Below are positions 1-7,680 of a stretch of DNA of 64,000 bases, in pieces. The notes beneath the pieces were generated by a model, which worked only from the letters and a program-made list of their open reading frames with translations, had not been told where the DNA came from and made no database searches. A program made the translations under genes and the position numbers. Positions within the stretch are counted from its first letter, which is position 1. The number at the start of each line of letters is the position of its first letter. Source of the DNA: Bacteroidota bacterium. Its GTDB lineage: Bacteria; Bacteroidota; Bacteroidia; 2-12-FULL-35-15. Where the stretch lies: positions 1-64,000 of the forward strand of contig PLYN01000008.1 of NCBI GenBank assembly GCA_003151815.1, read 5' to 3'.

Positions 1-223
1 AATTATTAATCGAACTCAGGTTAATAAGAATTTGCCTTCAAAAGAATAAAAAGAATACCTTTAAGAAATTTTGAGGCAAAACGAGGAAAAAGGGGGCATT
101 TTATATTAAAACTTCGCCGAAGCATTACCCCCTCTAAAACCATTGATTTAACAAGCCTTTTGAGAATACACTCTACCCCAGCGGGATCACAAGTGTACCT
201 TTCATTAGGCTTCACAAAATACA

Positions 224-256
224 AAAAGCCTTCAAATCAGCGATTTGAAGGCTTTT
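224..256. terminator. Perfect 15-bp hairpin terminator
   Basis: AAAAGCCTTCAAATC is followed by a 3-nt loop and its exact reverse complement. The A-rich left flank and T-rich right arm suit a bidirectional rho-independent terminator. The gene it serves probably lies outside the window or is not recognisable. Confidence 0.7.
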
Positions 257-416
257 GTGTTTTCAGAATGATTCACTAAAATTCATTCTATGTCACAAAT
301 CCCTTCACCATTTCTTCGCCGTTTTTAAGAATTTCACCGACTTAACCTTAAAAACAAAAAAATGGCAACAACTATCAAATTTCACCCAAACCTCGCAAAA
401 AGAAGAAAAAAGAAGG

Positions 417-452
417 CTATACTGCACTGAAAGTACATAGTTTTAAACTAAC
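417..452. repeat. Dispersed TGCACTGAA hairpin repeat, copy 1
   Basis: A degenerate copy of a short palindromic repeat (core CTGCACTGAA followed by GTACATAG and TTTTAAACTAAC). Related copies lie near 6786, 6881 and 13931. The core can fold because TGCA-like arms flank a short A/T loop. Confidence 0.45.
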
Positions 453-499
453 AAAAAAATAAATTTTAGCTCAGGCTACAATTGCTTTCATTCTTTTTT

Positions 500-566
500 T
501 GTGACAAATATTAACATTGTGTTTGATTATCCTCAGGGATTTGAGTAAGATAGATGTACATCTTTG
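500..566 (+). promoter_or_regulatory. Promoter of barrel gene at 604 (type 2 architecture)
   Basis: A T-tract ending in TGTG begins at 500, TTTGATT lies at 522-528, and a -7-like CATCTTTG ends at 566. The transcribed leader then reads GAAAATTAATTCGCAAT. The same order and spacing recur at 7727-7793 in front of the other barrel gene. The -7 element differs from the Bacteroidota consensus TAnnTTTG at its first base. Confidence 0.5.
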
Positions 567-603
567 CATTGTGAAAATTAATTCGCAATATAAAATAAAA
601 AAC

Positions 604-1206
604 ATGAAAACAAAAATAGTTATTATCGCGTCAATAGTGCTTTTACTTTGTCCAACCGAGCAAAAAGCCCAATCATTTACAACAGGCATTACTGCAGGTA
701 TATCCACTACTTCCGTAAACTTTTCAGATATTGGAAACAACGTTACGAATTCCATCAAAGGAAAAAATATTATGGGGTTCGAAGCTGGATTATTTGAAAG
801 ATTAAACATTGGTCCGGTTTTTATTAAACCAATGCTATTGGTCAGTTATCAAAGTGGAACGGTTAATTTTTATAATAATGACGGTAGCGTTAACAGCTCG
901 AAATTTAATTACGGGAAAGTAGAGGTTCCTCTTCTGTTTGGTTTAAAAATTCTTGGTATGCTTCGCATTGAAGCCGGTCCTGTTTACAATTGGATATACA
1001 CAAAACAAATTGAAAAGGATAATTCCATTAAGGTAGATCCATCAGGACTTGGTTATCGAGTTGGAGCGAATGTTGAATTTGCATTTTTAAATTTGGGACT
1101 CGCCTATCAGGGACTTACCAATAAATCGAACTCCTCTACAACATTTAAATCACCTAATGAATTAATTTTTAGTGTAGCTATTTGTTTCGGAAGTAAGGCA
1201 AAATAA
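604..1206 (+). CDS. Outer-membrane beta-barrel (porin-like) protein
   Basis: A 200-residue exported protein. Residues 1-23 form a Sec signal peptide (MKTK, hydrophobic VIIASIVLLL core, cleavage near KAQS). The rest shows the alternating pattern and short Gly/aromatic strands of small Bacteroidota outer-membrane barrels (PorT/outer membrane protein beta-barrel class). I chose the ATG at 604 because the longer frame from 517 would run through the promoter and leader. It opens the first stress cassette, ahead of csbD, and shares promoter architecture with the barrel gene at 7845. The ligand or function cannot be deduced. Confidence 0.75.
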   Translation: MKTKIVIIASIVLLLCPTEQKAQSFTTGITAGISTTSVNFSDIGNNVTNSIKGKNIMGFEAGLFERLNIGPVFIKPMLLVSYQSGTVNFYNNDGSVNSSKFNYGKVEVPLLFGLKILGMLRIEAGPVYNWIYTKQIEKDNSIKVDPSGLGYRVGANVEFAFLNLGLAYQGLTNKSNSSTTFKSPNELIFSVAICFGSKAK

Positions 1207-1250
1207 AATGATGGGATAACAACAAATGTCCATTCGTGTACAAGCAAATA

Positions 1251-1317
1251 TGTGTGAATTACATAATTCTTTTACAAAGTTGTGTAATGCTTTCAGCAAT
1301 TAAGATATTCACCTTTG
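1251..1317 (+). promoter_or_regulatory. Promoter of csbD with conserved 40-nt upstream block (site A)
   Basis: TGTGTGAAT starts at 1251, a degenerate inverted repeat (TAATTC...AAGTTG) follows, and the -7-like CACCTTTG ends at 1317. The distance from the TGTG to the final G is 67 nt, the same as at 6940-7006 and 7583-7649. The leader GAAAATTAATTCGTAAT lies between the promoter and the csbD ATG. Probably an activator-dependent stress promoter. Confidence 0.6.
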
Positions 1318-1356
1318 TGCTGTTGTGAAAATTAATTCGTAATGTAAAATAAAAAA

Positions 1357-1542
1357 ATGAATGCCACCGAAGTAAAAGGAAACTGGAATGAGCAAAAAGG
1401 CAAACTCAAGAAGAAATTTGCAATCTTAACAGACAATGACCTGATGTTTAAAGAAGGTAAAGAAGATGAGATGATTGGAAAACTTCAGATCAAGCTTGGC
1501 AAAACAAAAGAAGGGTTCCAAAAGATTATTGCTGCGCTTTAA
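1357..1542 (+). CDS. CsbD-family stress protein
   Basis: A 61-residue soluble protein with the CsbD pattern: a Lys-rich N-terminal KGNWNEQKGKLKKKF segment, a central acidic KEGKEDEM segment and a C-terminal LGKTKEGFQKII helix. In Bacillus, CsbD belongs to the general stress (SigB) regulon; its biochemical role is unknown. It is preceded by the shared stress promoter (1251-1317). Fragments that resemble its 5' and 3' ends occur at 7681 and 3147. Confidence 0.9.
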   Translation: MNATEVKGNWNEQKGKLKKKFAILTDNDLMFKEGKEDEMIGKLQIKLGKTKEGFQKIIAAL

Positions 1543-1831
1543 TCACCTGTCTTTTCTCTTTTAAAAAGATATTTATTACGAAATTCTGTTTGGTGGTATT
1601 TTAACCGATTTGTCAGATTGGCTAAACGGCATTGGGAATATGAAAATTTTCCAATTTTCTTTTCATGGACCATCGAAAAGGTACACGAGCCTTTTCTCCG
1701 TTAATCGGTTTTTTAGGAAAGGGATGCCACTAAATAGAATTTTTTTATGGATGATATTTTATGACTAATTAAACTGCGAAAGTGTGCTAAACATTTTCAT
1801 TTTTTAAAACATTCAACTAAACCTAAAGAAA

Positions 1832-1984
1832 ATGCCTTATAAAAGTTTGAAACAAGAAAGGTTTTTCAATGTGAACAAGAAAAAACTGGAAAAAGAGGGA
1901 GTAGATGTGAACGAATGGAACAAAGCCAGTAAGGGTAAGAAACTACCACTTCAAGTACCAAAGTGGAAGCGCCAGTCAAATTGA
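1832..1984 (+). CDS. Small basic protein, unrecognised
   Basis: A 50-residue, Lys-rich soluble peptide that begins MPYKSLKQERFFN and ends KWKRQSN. I know no family name for it. It lies between csbD and the frameshifted coiled-coil gene on the same strand, has a clean ATG after an A-rich leader (ACCTAAAGAAA), and its codon use resembles its neighbours. A genuine small gene of the stress cassette is likely but unproven. Confidence 0.55.
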   Translation: MPYKSLKQERFFNVNKKKLEKEGVDVNEWNKASKGKKLPLQVPKWKRQSN

Positions 1985-2176
1985 CCAATGAAAGTTGGCG
2001 TGGATTGACCATCTGTCCAACTGCGAAATTTTCCGTTGTCGGCTATTAAAAATACCCTCTTAACGAAAAGTAAAAGGATGCACGAAATTGTCTTACTACG
2101 TTTGATACAAAAGAAAAGCCAACGGATGTCAATCTTTGTATTTATAAAATAATAATTAAACATAAAACAAATAAAA

Positions 2177-2624
2177 ATGAAAAAGTCAGTTTTCGTTTTT
2201 GCAGTATCAACTTTTATTGTAGTTGTAATCTTTACACGTTGCAATAACTCCTAAACAAAAGGTAGAGAACGTACAAAATAATGTTACAGAGGCAAACAAT
2301 GATTTGGATAAAGCTAATCAGGAATATCAAGCCGATATTGATAAATACAGAAAAGAAACTGCTGAACAGATTACTGCAAACGAGGAAAACATAAAAGAAC
2401 TCAAAGCAGATAGGGCACAAGTTGAAAATGATAAAAAGGATGATTACGACAAGCAAATTGCTGAATTGGAGCAAAAGGACAATAACATGAAAAAGAAAAT
2501 GGATGATTATAAACCAGAAGGAAAAGAAAAATGGAAATTGTTCAAATCTGATTTTAATAAAGGAATGAATGACTTGGGTAAATCCATCAAGGATTTAACG
2601 GCGAGTAATAAAAAACATAACTAA
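2177..2624 (+). pseudogene. Coiled-coil exported protein, interrupted by a +1 frameshift
   Basis: The ATG at 2177 encodes a signal sequence (MKKSVFVFAVSTFIVVVIFTRCNNS) that stops at 2252. The remainder, QKVENVQNN through the C-terminus at 2624, is open in the frame one base further on. Removing one C of the CTCC run at 2249-2251 would give a continuous product of about 148 residues. The body is a Lys/Glu heptad-rich coiled coil. Its end (FKSDFNKGMNDLGKSIKDL) matches the intact paralogue at 7040 (FKSKFSYEMDELGASIKKI). It is either a real inactivation, a sequencing error, or less likely a recoding site. An internal ATG at 2304 could give an unexported 106-residue form. Confidence 0.75.
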
Positions 2625-2664
2625 GTTCAATAAATAATAAATCAATTCATTAAAAATTAAAATC

Positions 2665-2826
2665 ATGAGTAATTTACTTTATGTAATCGCAGTAATACTG
2701 ATAATAGGTTGGGCGATAGGAGTTTTTGGATACGCTGCTGGCGGGATTATACATATCCTTTTAGTAATCGCAATCATCGCAGTTATTTTAAGAGTTATCC
2801 AAGGGAATAATAAACCAATAATATAA
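2665..2826 (+). CDS. lmo0937-type mini membrane protein (DUF5670-like)
   Basis: 53 residues with two hydrophobic helices (about residues 4-20 and 26-43) joined by a Gly-rich turn (GYAAGGIIH), then RVIQGNNK at the end. This is the layout of the lmo0937 family of very small stress-linked membrane proteins. Starts at ATG 2665 and ends 7 bp before the next gene, so the two are probably co-transcribed. A close paralogue sits at 8467 with a defective start codon. Confidence 0.8.
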   Translation: MSNLLYVIAVILIIGWAIGVFGYAAGGIIHILLVIAIIAVILRVIQGNNKPII

Positions 2827-2833
2827 AACAGCC

Positions 2834-3037
2834 ATGAAAAAATCTCTATCTATTGTTGCCGTTATGCTGTGTGCTATATTCTTAGCCTCATGTGAAGTGG
2901 AGTATTTAGGTGATGCAAGGTATCATCACATTCGGGGATATGAGCATTCCCATTATCCCGAACATCATGAGGTCTATAATCATGGCTACCATCACGATGC
3001 TCATGGCGGAGAGATTATAGAACCAAGGAGAAAATAG
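2834..3037 (+). CDS. Small His-rich lipoprotein
   Basis: 67 residues. The signal peptide ends in the lipobox FLASC (Cys20), so the mature protein is a lipoprotein of about 48 residues. That part holds a run of His-containing pairs (RYHHIRGYEHSHYPEHHE, HGYHHDAHGG) with more than ten His. Such a tail could bind Zn, Cu or Ni; this is inference. It follows the mini membrane protein by 7 bp and closes the first half of the stress cassette. Confidence 0.7.
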   Translation: MKKSLSIVAVMLCAIFLASCEVEYLGDARYHHIRGYEHSHYPEHHEVYNHGYHHDAHGGEIIEPRRK

Positions 3038-3143
3038 TTATTGGTTGATAATTCTAACACCGAAAAAAAAGGTTGCAAATGGGCTTGCCTTGAAAAGAAA
3101 AATATTATTTGGAAGTAGAGAAGCCGTGTTTGCGCTTTTGTCA

Positions 3144-3173
3144 GCGCAAAATAAGATTATTGCGGTGCTTTAA
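3144..3173 (+). pseudogene. Possible 3' remnant of a csbD paralogue
   Basis: The bases AAGATTATTGCGGTGCTTTA and the following ATCA closely match the last codons and stop of csbD at about 1523-1548 (KIIAAL-stop there, KIIAVL-stop here). Nothing upstream in this frame looks like CsbD, so at most the end of the gene survives. Chance similarity is possible because the match is short. Confidence 0.3.
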
Positions 3174-3193
3174 TCAGATTTTTTTTGTAAAAG

Positions 3194-3231
3194 ATACCGT
3201 TTAGCTATATGTTAAAACGGTATTTTTTTTT
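3194..3231 (+). terminator. Rho-independent terminator before mlaE
   Basis: ATACCGTTT, a 12-nt loop and AAACGGTAT form a 9-bp stem followed by nine T. It separates the small stress genes from the Mla operon that starts at 3256, so that operon needs its own promoter or read-through. Confidence 0.75.
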
Positions 3232-3255
3232 AATTATTATTATTTAAAATAAATT

Positions 3256-4050
3256 GTGATAAATTCCCGACCACGCAAATATCTATTTACCAAAGGACTT
3301 GACCAGTACTTTACTGACGTTTACAAAGCATACAAATTTGTAATTCGTTTTTTTAAAGAGGCTTTTCATCCGCCTTTTCATTTGCGTGAAATTATCAATC
3401 AGTGTTATGAAATCGGGGTAAAATCACTTCCTTTAATTACGCTTACCGGTTTTATTACCGGAATCGTTTTCACAAAACAATCAAGACCATCATTATCAGA
3501 ATTTGGCGCAACCTCCTGGCTGCCTTCGTTAATTTCAATTGCCATTGTGCGCGCACTGGGAGCCTTAGTAACTGCTTTGATCTGTGCGGGAAAAGTCGGT
3601 TCCAGCATTGGCGCGGAGTTGGGGTCTATGAAAGTAACGGAACAAATAGAAGCAATGGAAGTGTCAGCTATTAATCCCTTCAAATATCTGGTAACAACAC
3701 GCGTACTTGCCTGCACCATCACCATACCGATATTGGGTTTGTATTGTGGCTTTGTGGCTTTGATGGGTTCGTACTTCAGTGTTTATACGAACGAGTCAAC
3801 AAGCATTGTTAGTTTCTTTCACAACGGATTTTCAACGATCACTTTCCTCGATGTGTTTTCATCCGTTATTAAATCAATCGTGTTCGGATTTACAATCGGT
3901 ATTATCGGTTGCTACAAAGGATATAATGCTGTGCATGGAACACTTGGTGTTGGGAGAGCTGCCAATCAGGCGGTAGTTCTTGCCATGTTTCTTGTGTTTA
4001 TTGAAGAAGTTACAATTGTACAAATTGCAAATTGGATCAGGTATTATTAA
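3256..4050 (+). CDS. mlaE: MlaE/YrbE-family ABC permease (copy 1)
   Basis: 264 residues, GTG start; a polytopic inner-membrane permease of the MlaFEDB-type phospholipid transporter. The family core is clear: SRPSLSEFGA near residue 77, GKVGSSIGAELGSMKVTEQIEAMEV around 115-140 and NPFKYLVTTRV after it. The otherwise conserved REIGPV before the GKVGS motif reads RALGALV here, unlike copy 2 at 11379. It is followed without a gap by its ATPase and then the MCE protein. Expected role: moving lipids between inner and outer membranes with the MlaF and MlaD partners. No MlaB, MlaC or MlaA gene is present here. Confidence 0.88.
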   Translation: MINSRPRKYLFTKGLDQYFTDVYKAYKFVIRFFKEAFHPPFHLREIINQCYEIGVKSLPLITLTGFITGIVFTKQSRPSLSEFGATSWLPSLISIAIVRALGALVTALICAGKVGSSIGAELGSMKVTEQIEAMEVSAINPFKYLVTTRVLACTITIPILGLYCGFVALMGSYFSVYTNESTSIVSFFHNGFSTITFLDVFSSVIKSIVFGFTIGIIGCYKGYNAVHGTLGVGRAANQAVVLAMFLVFIEEVTIVQIANWIRYY

Positions 4051-4821
4051 ATGGAAAAGAACGATACGATAACGAATGCTGAGCCAATCATTTCTATTAA
4101 GGGATTGTACAAATCGTTTGGTGAGTTGGATATTTTAAAAGACATCAACCTGGATGTTTATAAAGGAGAGAATATGGTTGTGCTCGGACGTTCGGGTTCA
4201 GGAAAATCTGTATTGATAAAAATACTTGTTGGCTTATTACCTCCTGATAAAGGCATCATTAAAGTATTGGGAAACGAGGTTAACAAATTATCCGGAAAAG
4301 AGTTGGATGCATTACGTTTACGAATTGGATTTTTATTCCAGAGCAGTGCTTTGTACGACAGCATGAATGTGCGTCAGAATCTTGAATTTCCATTGACAAT
4401 GAATAAGAAGAACATCACTAAACAGGAAATCAATACGGCTGTGGAAGAAGTTTTAGATGCTGTAGGTTTAAAAGACAAGATGGAACAAATGCCGTCTGAC
4501 TTATCCGGTGGGCAACGTAAAAGAATCGGAATTGCACGAACATTAATTCTTAAGCCTGAGATCATGTTGTATGATGAACCCACTGCCGGGCTAGATCCAA
4601 TAACCTGTGAAGAAATCAATAAGCTGATAAGGGAAGTTCAGAAAAAGTATAACACCAGTTCTATCATTATTACGCATGACCTCACTTGCGCTAAAATAAC
4701 AGGTGACAGAGTAGCCATGTTACTGGATGGGAAATTTGTGAAGGTTGGGAAATTCGATGAAGTATTTGAATCGGACAACGAAGAGATAAAAAGTTTTTTC
4801 AATTATAATTTTATACAATAA
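4051..4821 (+). CDS. mlaF: MlaF-type ABC ATPase (copy 1)
   Basis: 256-residue ATP-binding subunit that powers the MlaE permease. Walker A is GRSGSGKS (residues 46-53), the Q-loop is FLFQSSALYDSM near 94-105, the signature is LSGGQ (151-155), Walker B is IMLYDE followed by PTAGLDP (171-183) and the H-loop is ITHD. The ALYDS motif after the Q-loop is typical of the Mla/Ttg2A branch. Starts immediately after the mlaE stop codon. Confidence 0.92.
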   Translation: MEKNDTITNAEPIISIKGLYKSFGELDILKDINLDVYKGENMVVLGRSGSGKSVLIKILVGLLPPDKGIIKVLGNEVNKLSGKELDALRLRIGFLFQSSALYDSMNVRQNLEFPLTMNKKNITKQEINTAVEEVLDAVGLKDKMEQMPSDLSGGQRKRIGIARTLILKPEIMLYDEPTAGLDPITCEEINKLIREVQKKYNTSSIIITHDLTCAKITGDRVAMLLDGKFVKVGKFDEVFESDNEEIKSFFNYNFIQ

Positions 4822-4824
4822 GTC

Positions 4825-5766
4825 ATGAATGAACCCGTAAATAAACGCGCAATAGCGGTAGGATTTTTTATAATTATCGGATTGTTATTTCTGATCGGAG
4901 GAATATTAACTATAGGTAATCTGCATTCTACATTTCAAAAAAAAATGACTGTATCAACTGTATTCAGTGATGTTAATGGACTAGCTTCAGGAAATAATAT
5001 TTGGTTTTCCGGTGTAAAAATCGGAACAGTAAAAAAAACTGAATTTTTTGGAAGTTCGCATGTAAAAGTAACTATGAATATTAATATCGAGTCGAAACAA
5101 TATATCCGTAAGGACGCTAAAGTTAAGGTAAGTACAGATGGGTTGATCGGAAATAAAATTCTTGTTATTTATGGCGGAACTTTTTTAGCTCCAGAGATCG
5201 AAGAAGGCGATACACTTTCCAACGAAACAATGTTGTCTACCGAAACGATCATGAATACATTTCAACAAAACAATCTGAATGTGTTAAAACTCACCAAGAA
5301 ACTATCTGACGGAGAAGGGACAATCGGCAAGTTGCTGAACAGTGATTCCATTTATAACAATATTGCGGCTACAACAAATTCTCTTCAACTGGCTTCTTCA
5401 AATGCACAAGTACTCATTGCGTCTCTTTCAAATTTCAGTGCAAAACTAAATAAAAATGGAACGCTGGCGAATGATCTGGTAACAGATACAATAGTGTTTA
5501 ATTCCTTGAAGGTTTCTGTTTTGCAGTTGCACCGTATTGCTGATACAGCTTCAGTTTTTGTAAATAATCTGAAAGAAGCAAGTAATAATCCGAAAAGTCC
5601 TGTTGGCATATTGTTACATGATGAACAGACAGGAGCTAATTTAAAAGCAACAATCATTAATTTAGAAAGCAGTTCAAAAAAGCTGGACATGGATCTTGAG
5701 GGACTTCAACATAGTTTTTTGTTGAAAAGATATTTTAAGAAAGAGTCGGAGAAAAGTGGAAAATAA
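4825..5766 (+). CDS. mlaD: MlaD-type MCE-domain protein (copy 1)
   Basis: 313 residues: a short cytoplasmic tail, one membrane anchor (about 12-30, GFFIIIGLLFLIGGIL), an MCE domain (about 40-125 with VFSDVNGLASGNNIWFSGVKIG and the DGLIGNKIL segment), then a long helical region ending in FLLKRYFKK. MCE proteins form the periplasmic lipid channel on top of MlaE. It starts 3 bp after mlaF. The helical tail is about 85 residues longer than in copy 2 (12959). Confidence 0.88.
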   Translation: MNEPVNKRAIAVGFFIIIGLLFLIGGILTIGNLHSTFQKKMTVSTVFSDVNGLASGNNIWFSGVKIGTVKKTEFFGSSHVKVTMNINIESKQYIRKDAKVKVSTDGLIGNKILVIYGGTFLAPEIEEGDTLSNETMLSTETIMNTFQQNNLNVLKLTKKLSDGEGTIGKLLNSDSIYNNIAATTNSLQLASSNAQVLIASLSNFSAKLNKNGTLANDLVTDTIVFNSLKVSVLQLHRIADTASVFVNNLKEASNNPKSPVGILLHDEQTGANLKATIINLESSSKKLDMDLEGLQHSFLLKRYFKKESEKSGK

Positions 5767-5905
5767 AAATGTTTCGACTTATGCCGAAAGTCTTTGCAAG
5801 ACAGATTAAAGTTCTAAATTAAATGAAAAAATATTGATTTAGCAATAATCAAAAAGGCTTAGACACTAATTTTTTTGTGTTCGATACGTGTAAATTTATT
5901 TTGAA

Positions 5906-6784
5906 ATGAAAAATAAAATCAAACATATAAGTTTATTCTTCCTTGCATTAGCAATTATTACAGGAGGAATAATTTTTATTTTCCGTAAACCTATTATAAT
6001 GCATTTTATGCCGGCTGTTGAACAGATAGGTGATATACATATTAAAGTGAGAAATGATACGTCTTATGTCAGTTCAATATTAACAGTAGAGAATAAATCA
6101 TTTTTAAAGATTGGAATAGACACTCTTAAATATAAAGTATCATTATTTGATAAAACGTATTTGCAAAGTCAGAGGTTTATTGGAATGGTACTGCAAGGTT
6201 ATGGAAAAGACACGATCGATTTCTCTATAAAGATTCCATATGTTACCATTTTAAAGGACATGAAGACTGAAAGAAAAAAAGGTGATAGTGCCAGCTATTC
6301 CATTAATATTTTTCTACAATATTCCACTGTTTTTGGGAAAGCGGAAATTCCGATTAACAAATCAGCGAAATTAAAAATACCTCAGCCGCCTGAATTAAAG
6401 ATAGAGGAAATAAAATGGGAGAGAGTTCGTTTGAAATCCATTCGTGCAAATGCTAAAATAAAAATAACGAACTATAGCTCTATTATTTTAAAAATTAAAA
6501 ACCTGAATTATTCCATGAAGATTTTAAAACAAGGAAATCTGAAAGGTAGTTACACAGAACCAATCAATATTAAACCAAATGGAACAACATTCATTGATCT
6601 TCCGATTGAGATCAATGTAAATAACATAGGGAAAACGCTTTTTGAAATACTCATTAATAAAGATAAATATGATTATACATTAACTTTGAATGCTATGCTG
6701 GAATCATCTGATCCCTTGAAAAAATCTTTTCATATCGACATTACCAAAAATGGAAAGATAGAGTTGAAAAAAAATAAAAAATAA
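5906..6784 (+). CDS. Membrane-anchored LEA14/WHy-like protein
   Basis: 292 residues. An N-terminal membrane segment (about 7-26) is followed by two beta-rich repeats (about 40-150 and 160-285), each with the pattern of LEA type-2/WHy domains: N-rich turn, ITNYSS- or VENKS-like motif and alternating hydrophobic strands. LEA14-like proteins are linked to desiccation and membrane stress in plants and bacteria. It stands alone 139 bp after mlaD and fits the stress theme. I assign the fold by pattern only. Confidence 0.55.
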   Translation: MKNKIKHISLFFLALAIITGGIIFIFRKPIIMHFMPAVEQIGDIHIKVRNDTSYVSSILTVENKSFLKIGIDTLKYKVSLFDKTYLQSQRFIGMVLQGYGKDTIDFSIKIPYVTILKDMKTERKKGDSASYSINIFLQYSTVFGKAEIPINKSAKLKIPQPPELKIEEIKWERVRLKSIRANAKIKITNYSSIILKIKNLNYSMKILKQGNLKGSYTEPINIKPNGTTFIDLPIEINVNNIGKTLFEILINKDKYDYTLTLNAMLESSDPLKKSFHIDITKNGKIELKKNKK

Positions 6785-6785
6785 A

Positions 6786-6824
6786 AACTGAGCCACTCTG
6801 CACTAAAAGTGCAGAGGTTCAAAA
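6786..6824. repeat. Dispersed hairpin repeat, copy 2
   Basis: GAGCC-A-CTCTGCACT, a short loop, then AGTGCAGAGGTTC: a near-perfect hairpin directly downstream of the LEA-like gene. It could act as a weak terminator, but no T-run follows. The most similar copy is at 13931-13968. Confidence 0.6.
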
Positions 6825-6880
6825 AATAAAACAATGAAATTATTTTTAGCAAATATTAAATCGAGAATTTTATAGAAACT

Positions 6881-6916
6881 GAATTCTTGCACTGAATTGC
6901 ATAGTTTTGAACTAAC
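6881..6916. repeat. Dispersed hairpin repeat, copy 3 (degenerate)
   Basis: GAATTCTTGCACTGAATTGCATAG then TTTTGAACTAAC. It shares its core with copies at 417, 6786 and 13931 and its end with the copy at 417. Confidence 0.45.
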
Positions 6917-6939
6917 GAACTGAAACAATAAAATACTAA

Positions 6940-7006
6940 TGTGTGAATGCTGTAACTTATTACAAAAGTTATGTAACACTTATAGGTCTTTAGTTGCCAA
7001 TCTTTG
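6940..7006 (+). promoter_or_regulatory. Stress promoter, site B
   Basis: TGTGTGAATG begins at 6940, an exact inverted repeat TAACTT-N7-AAGTTA lies at 6953-6971, and the -7-like CAATCTTTG ends at 7006. Spacing from TGTG to the final G is 67 nt, as in sites A and C. Drives the coiled-coil gene at 7040. Confidence 0.65.
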
Positions 7007-7039
7007 CGCTAAATTATTTAAACTAAAAAAAACAAAAAA

Positions 7040-7477
7040 ATGAAAACTAAAAATTTAACATTTGCCGTAACAATAGTTATGGCAGTTGCAGGTTTCAGTG
7101 CATCCGGACAACAAAGCAAAAAGCCTGCAGAAGCAAGAAAGGATGTTGCAGAAGCAAAAACAGAACTGAAAGAAGCTGAAAAAGATTCTATCGCAGATTT
7201 TCAAAAGTTTAAAAAAGAAGCTGAAAAAAAGATCAGTGAAAACAAAAAGAAAATCACGGAGCTAAAGTCAAAAAAATTAAATGACAACAAAGAGATTAAG
7301 GAAAAATACGATAAAAAGGTATTAGCCTTAGAGCAAAAAAACAATGAATTAGAAAAAAGAATAGAGGGCTGTAATGGCAATGATAAGAGTACTTGGGATT
7401 CATTTAAAAGTAAATTTTCTTATGAAATGGATGAGTTAGGAGCTTCCATTAAAAAAATTACCAGCGATAACAAGTAG
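7040..7477 (+). CDS. Exported coiled-coil protein
   Basis: 145 residues. A signal peptide (about 1-23, cleaved near ASGQ) is followed by an almost continuous charged coiled coil rich in Lys and Glu (KKAEARKDVAEAKTELKEAEK type heptads) and a C-terminal FKSKF...MDELGASIKKI segment. It is the intact paralogue of the frameshifted gene at 2177. No enzyme motif is seen. A periplasmic structural or stress role is plausible. Transcription is from the conserved stress promoter at 6940 and probably stops at the terminator near 7496. Confidence 0.75.
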   Translation: MKTKNLTFAVTIVMAVAGFSASGQQSKKPAEARKDVAEAKTELKEAEKDSIADFQKFKKEAEKKISENKKKITELKSKKLNDNKEIKEKYDKKVLALEQKNNELEKRIEGCNGNDKSTWDSFKSKFSYEMDELGASIKKITSDNK

Positions 7478-7495
7478 TAGATATTCAATGGCTTT

Positions 7496-7526
7496 AAAAA
7501 GGGTGGGATAATATCCTGCCCTTTTA
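7496..7526 (+). terminator. Hairpin terminator after the coiled-coil gene
   Basis: AAAAAGGG-T-GGGAT, loop AAT, then ATCC-TG-CCCTTTT: a G/C-rich stem with A and T flanks 20 bp after the stop codon. Confidence 0.7.
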
Positions 7527-7582
7527 TATTTTATCCGTCATTCCTCAACTCAACAGAGTGCCGATAAAAAAATGTTTTCAAA

Positions 7583-7649
7583 TGTGTGAATGATGTAACT
7601 TATTATAAAAGTTATGTAATACATACAGGTATTAAGTTATACACCTTTG
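7583..7649 (+). promoter_or_regulatory. Stress promoter, site C
   Basis: TGTGTGAATG begins at 7583, TAACTT-N7-AAGTTA lies at 7596-7614 and CACCTTTG ends at 7649, again 67 nt in all. The leader GAAAATTAATTTAAAT follows. It precedes only a tiny frame at 7681 that looks like the start of a csbD gene. Confidence 0.65.
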
Positions 7650-7680
7650 TATCTGAAAATTAATTTAAATAAAAAATATC

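Larger units (their letters stand above)
1..603. other. Spacer before the first recognised gene
   Basis: I recognise no gene in the first 603 bases. Short open frames exist on both strands but have no signal peptide, domain or promoter that I can support. The stretch holds a strong hairpin terminator near 224-256, one copy of a dispersed hairpin repeat near 417-452, and the promoter of the barrel gene that starts at 604. Confidence 0.6.

Noticed and set aside
21-224. 67-codon open frame on the minus strand
   Set aside because: No signal peptide, domain or promoter; it runs up to the hairpin terminator and its composition does not look coding.
255-440. 61-codon open frame on the plus strand
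   Set aside because: Starts inside the right arm of the terminator hairpin and ends in a dispersed repeat.
517-603. N-terminal extension of the barrel gene at 604
   Set aside because: It would translate the promoter and leader, and the signal peptide begins properly at 604.
1985-2176. Regulatory RNA or small gene between 1984 and 2177
   Set aside because: I found no stable hairpin, start codon with coding pattern or conserved block other than the -7-like AATCTTTG at about 2131-2138.
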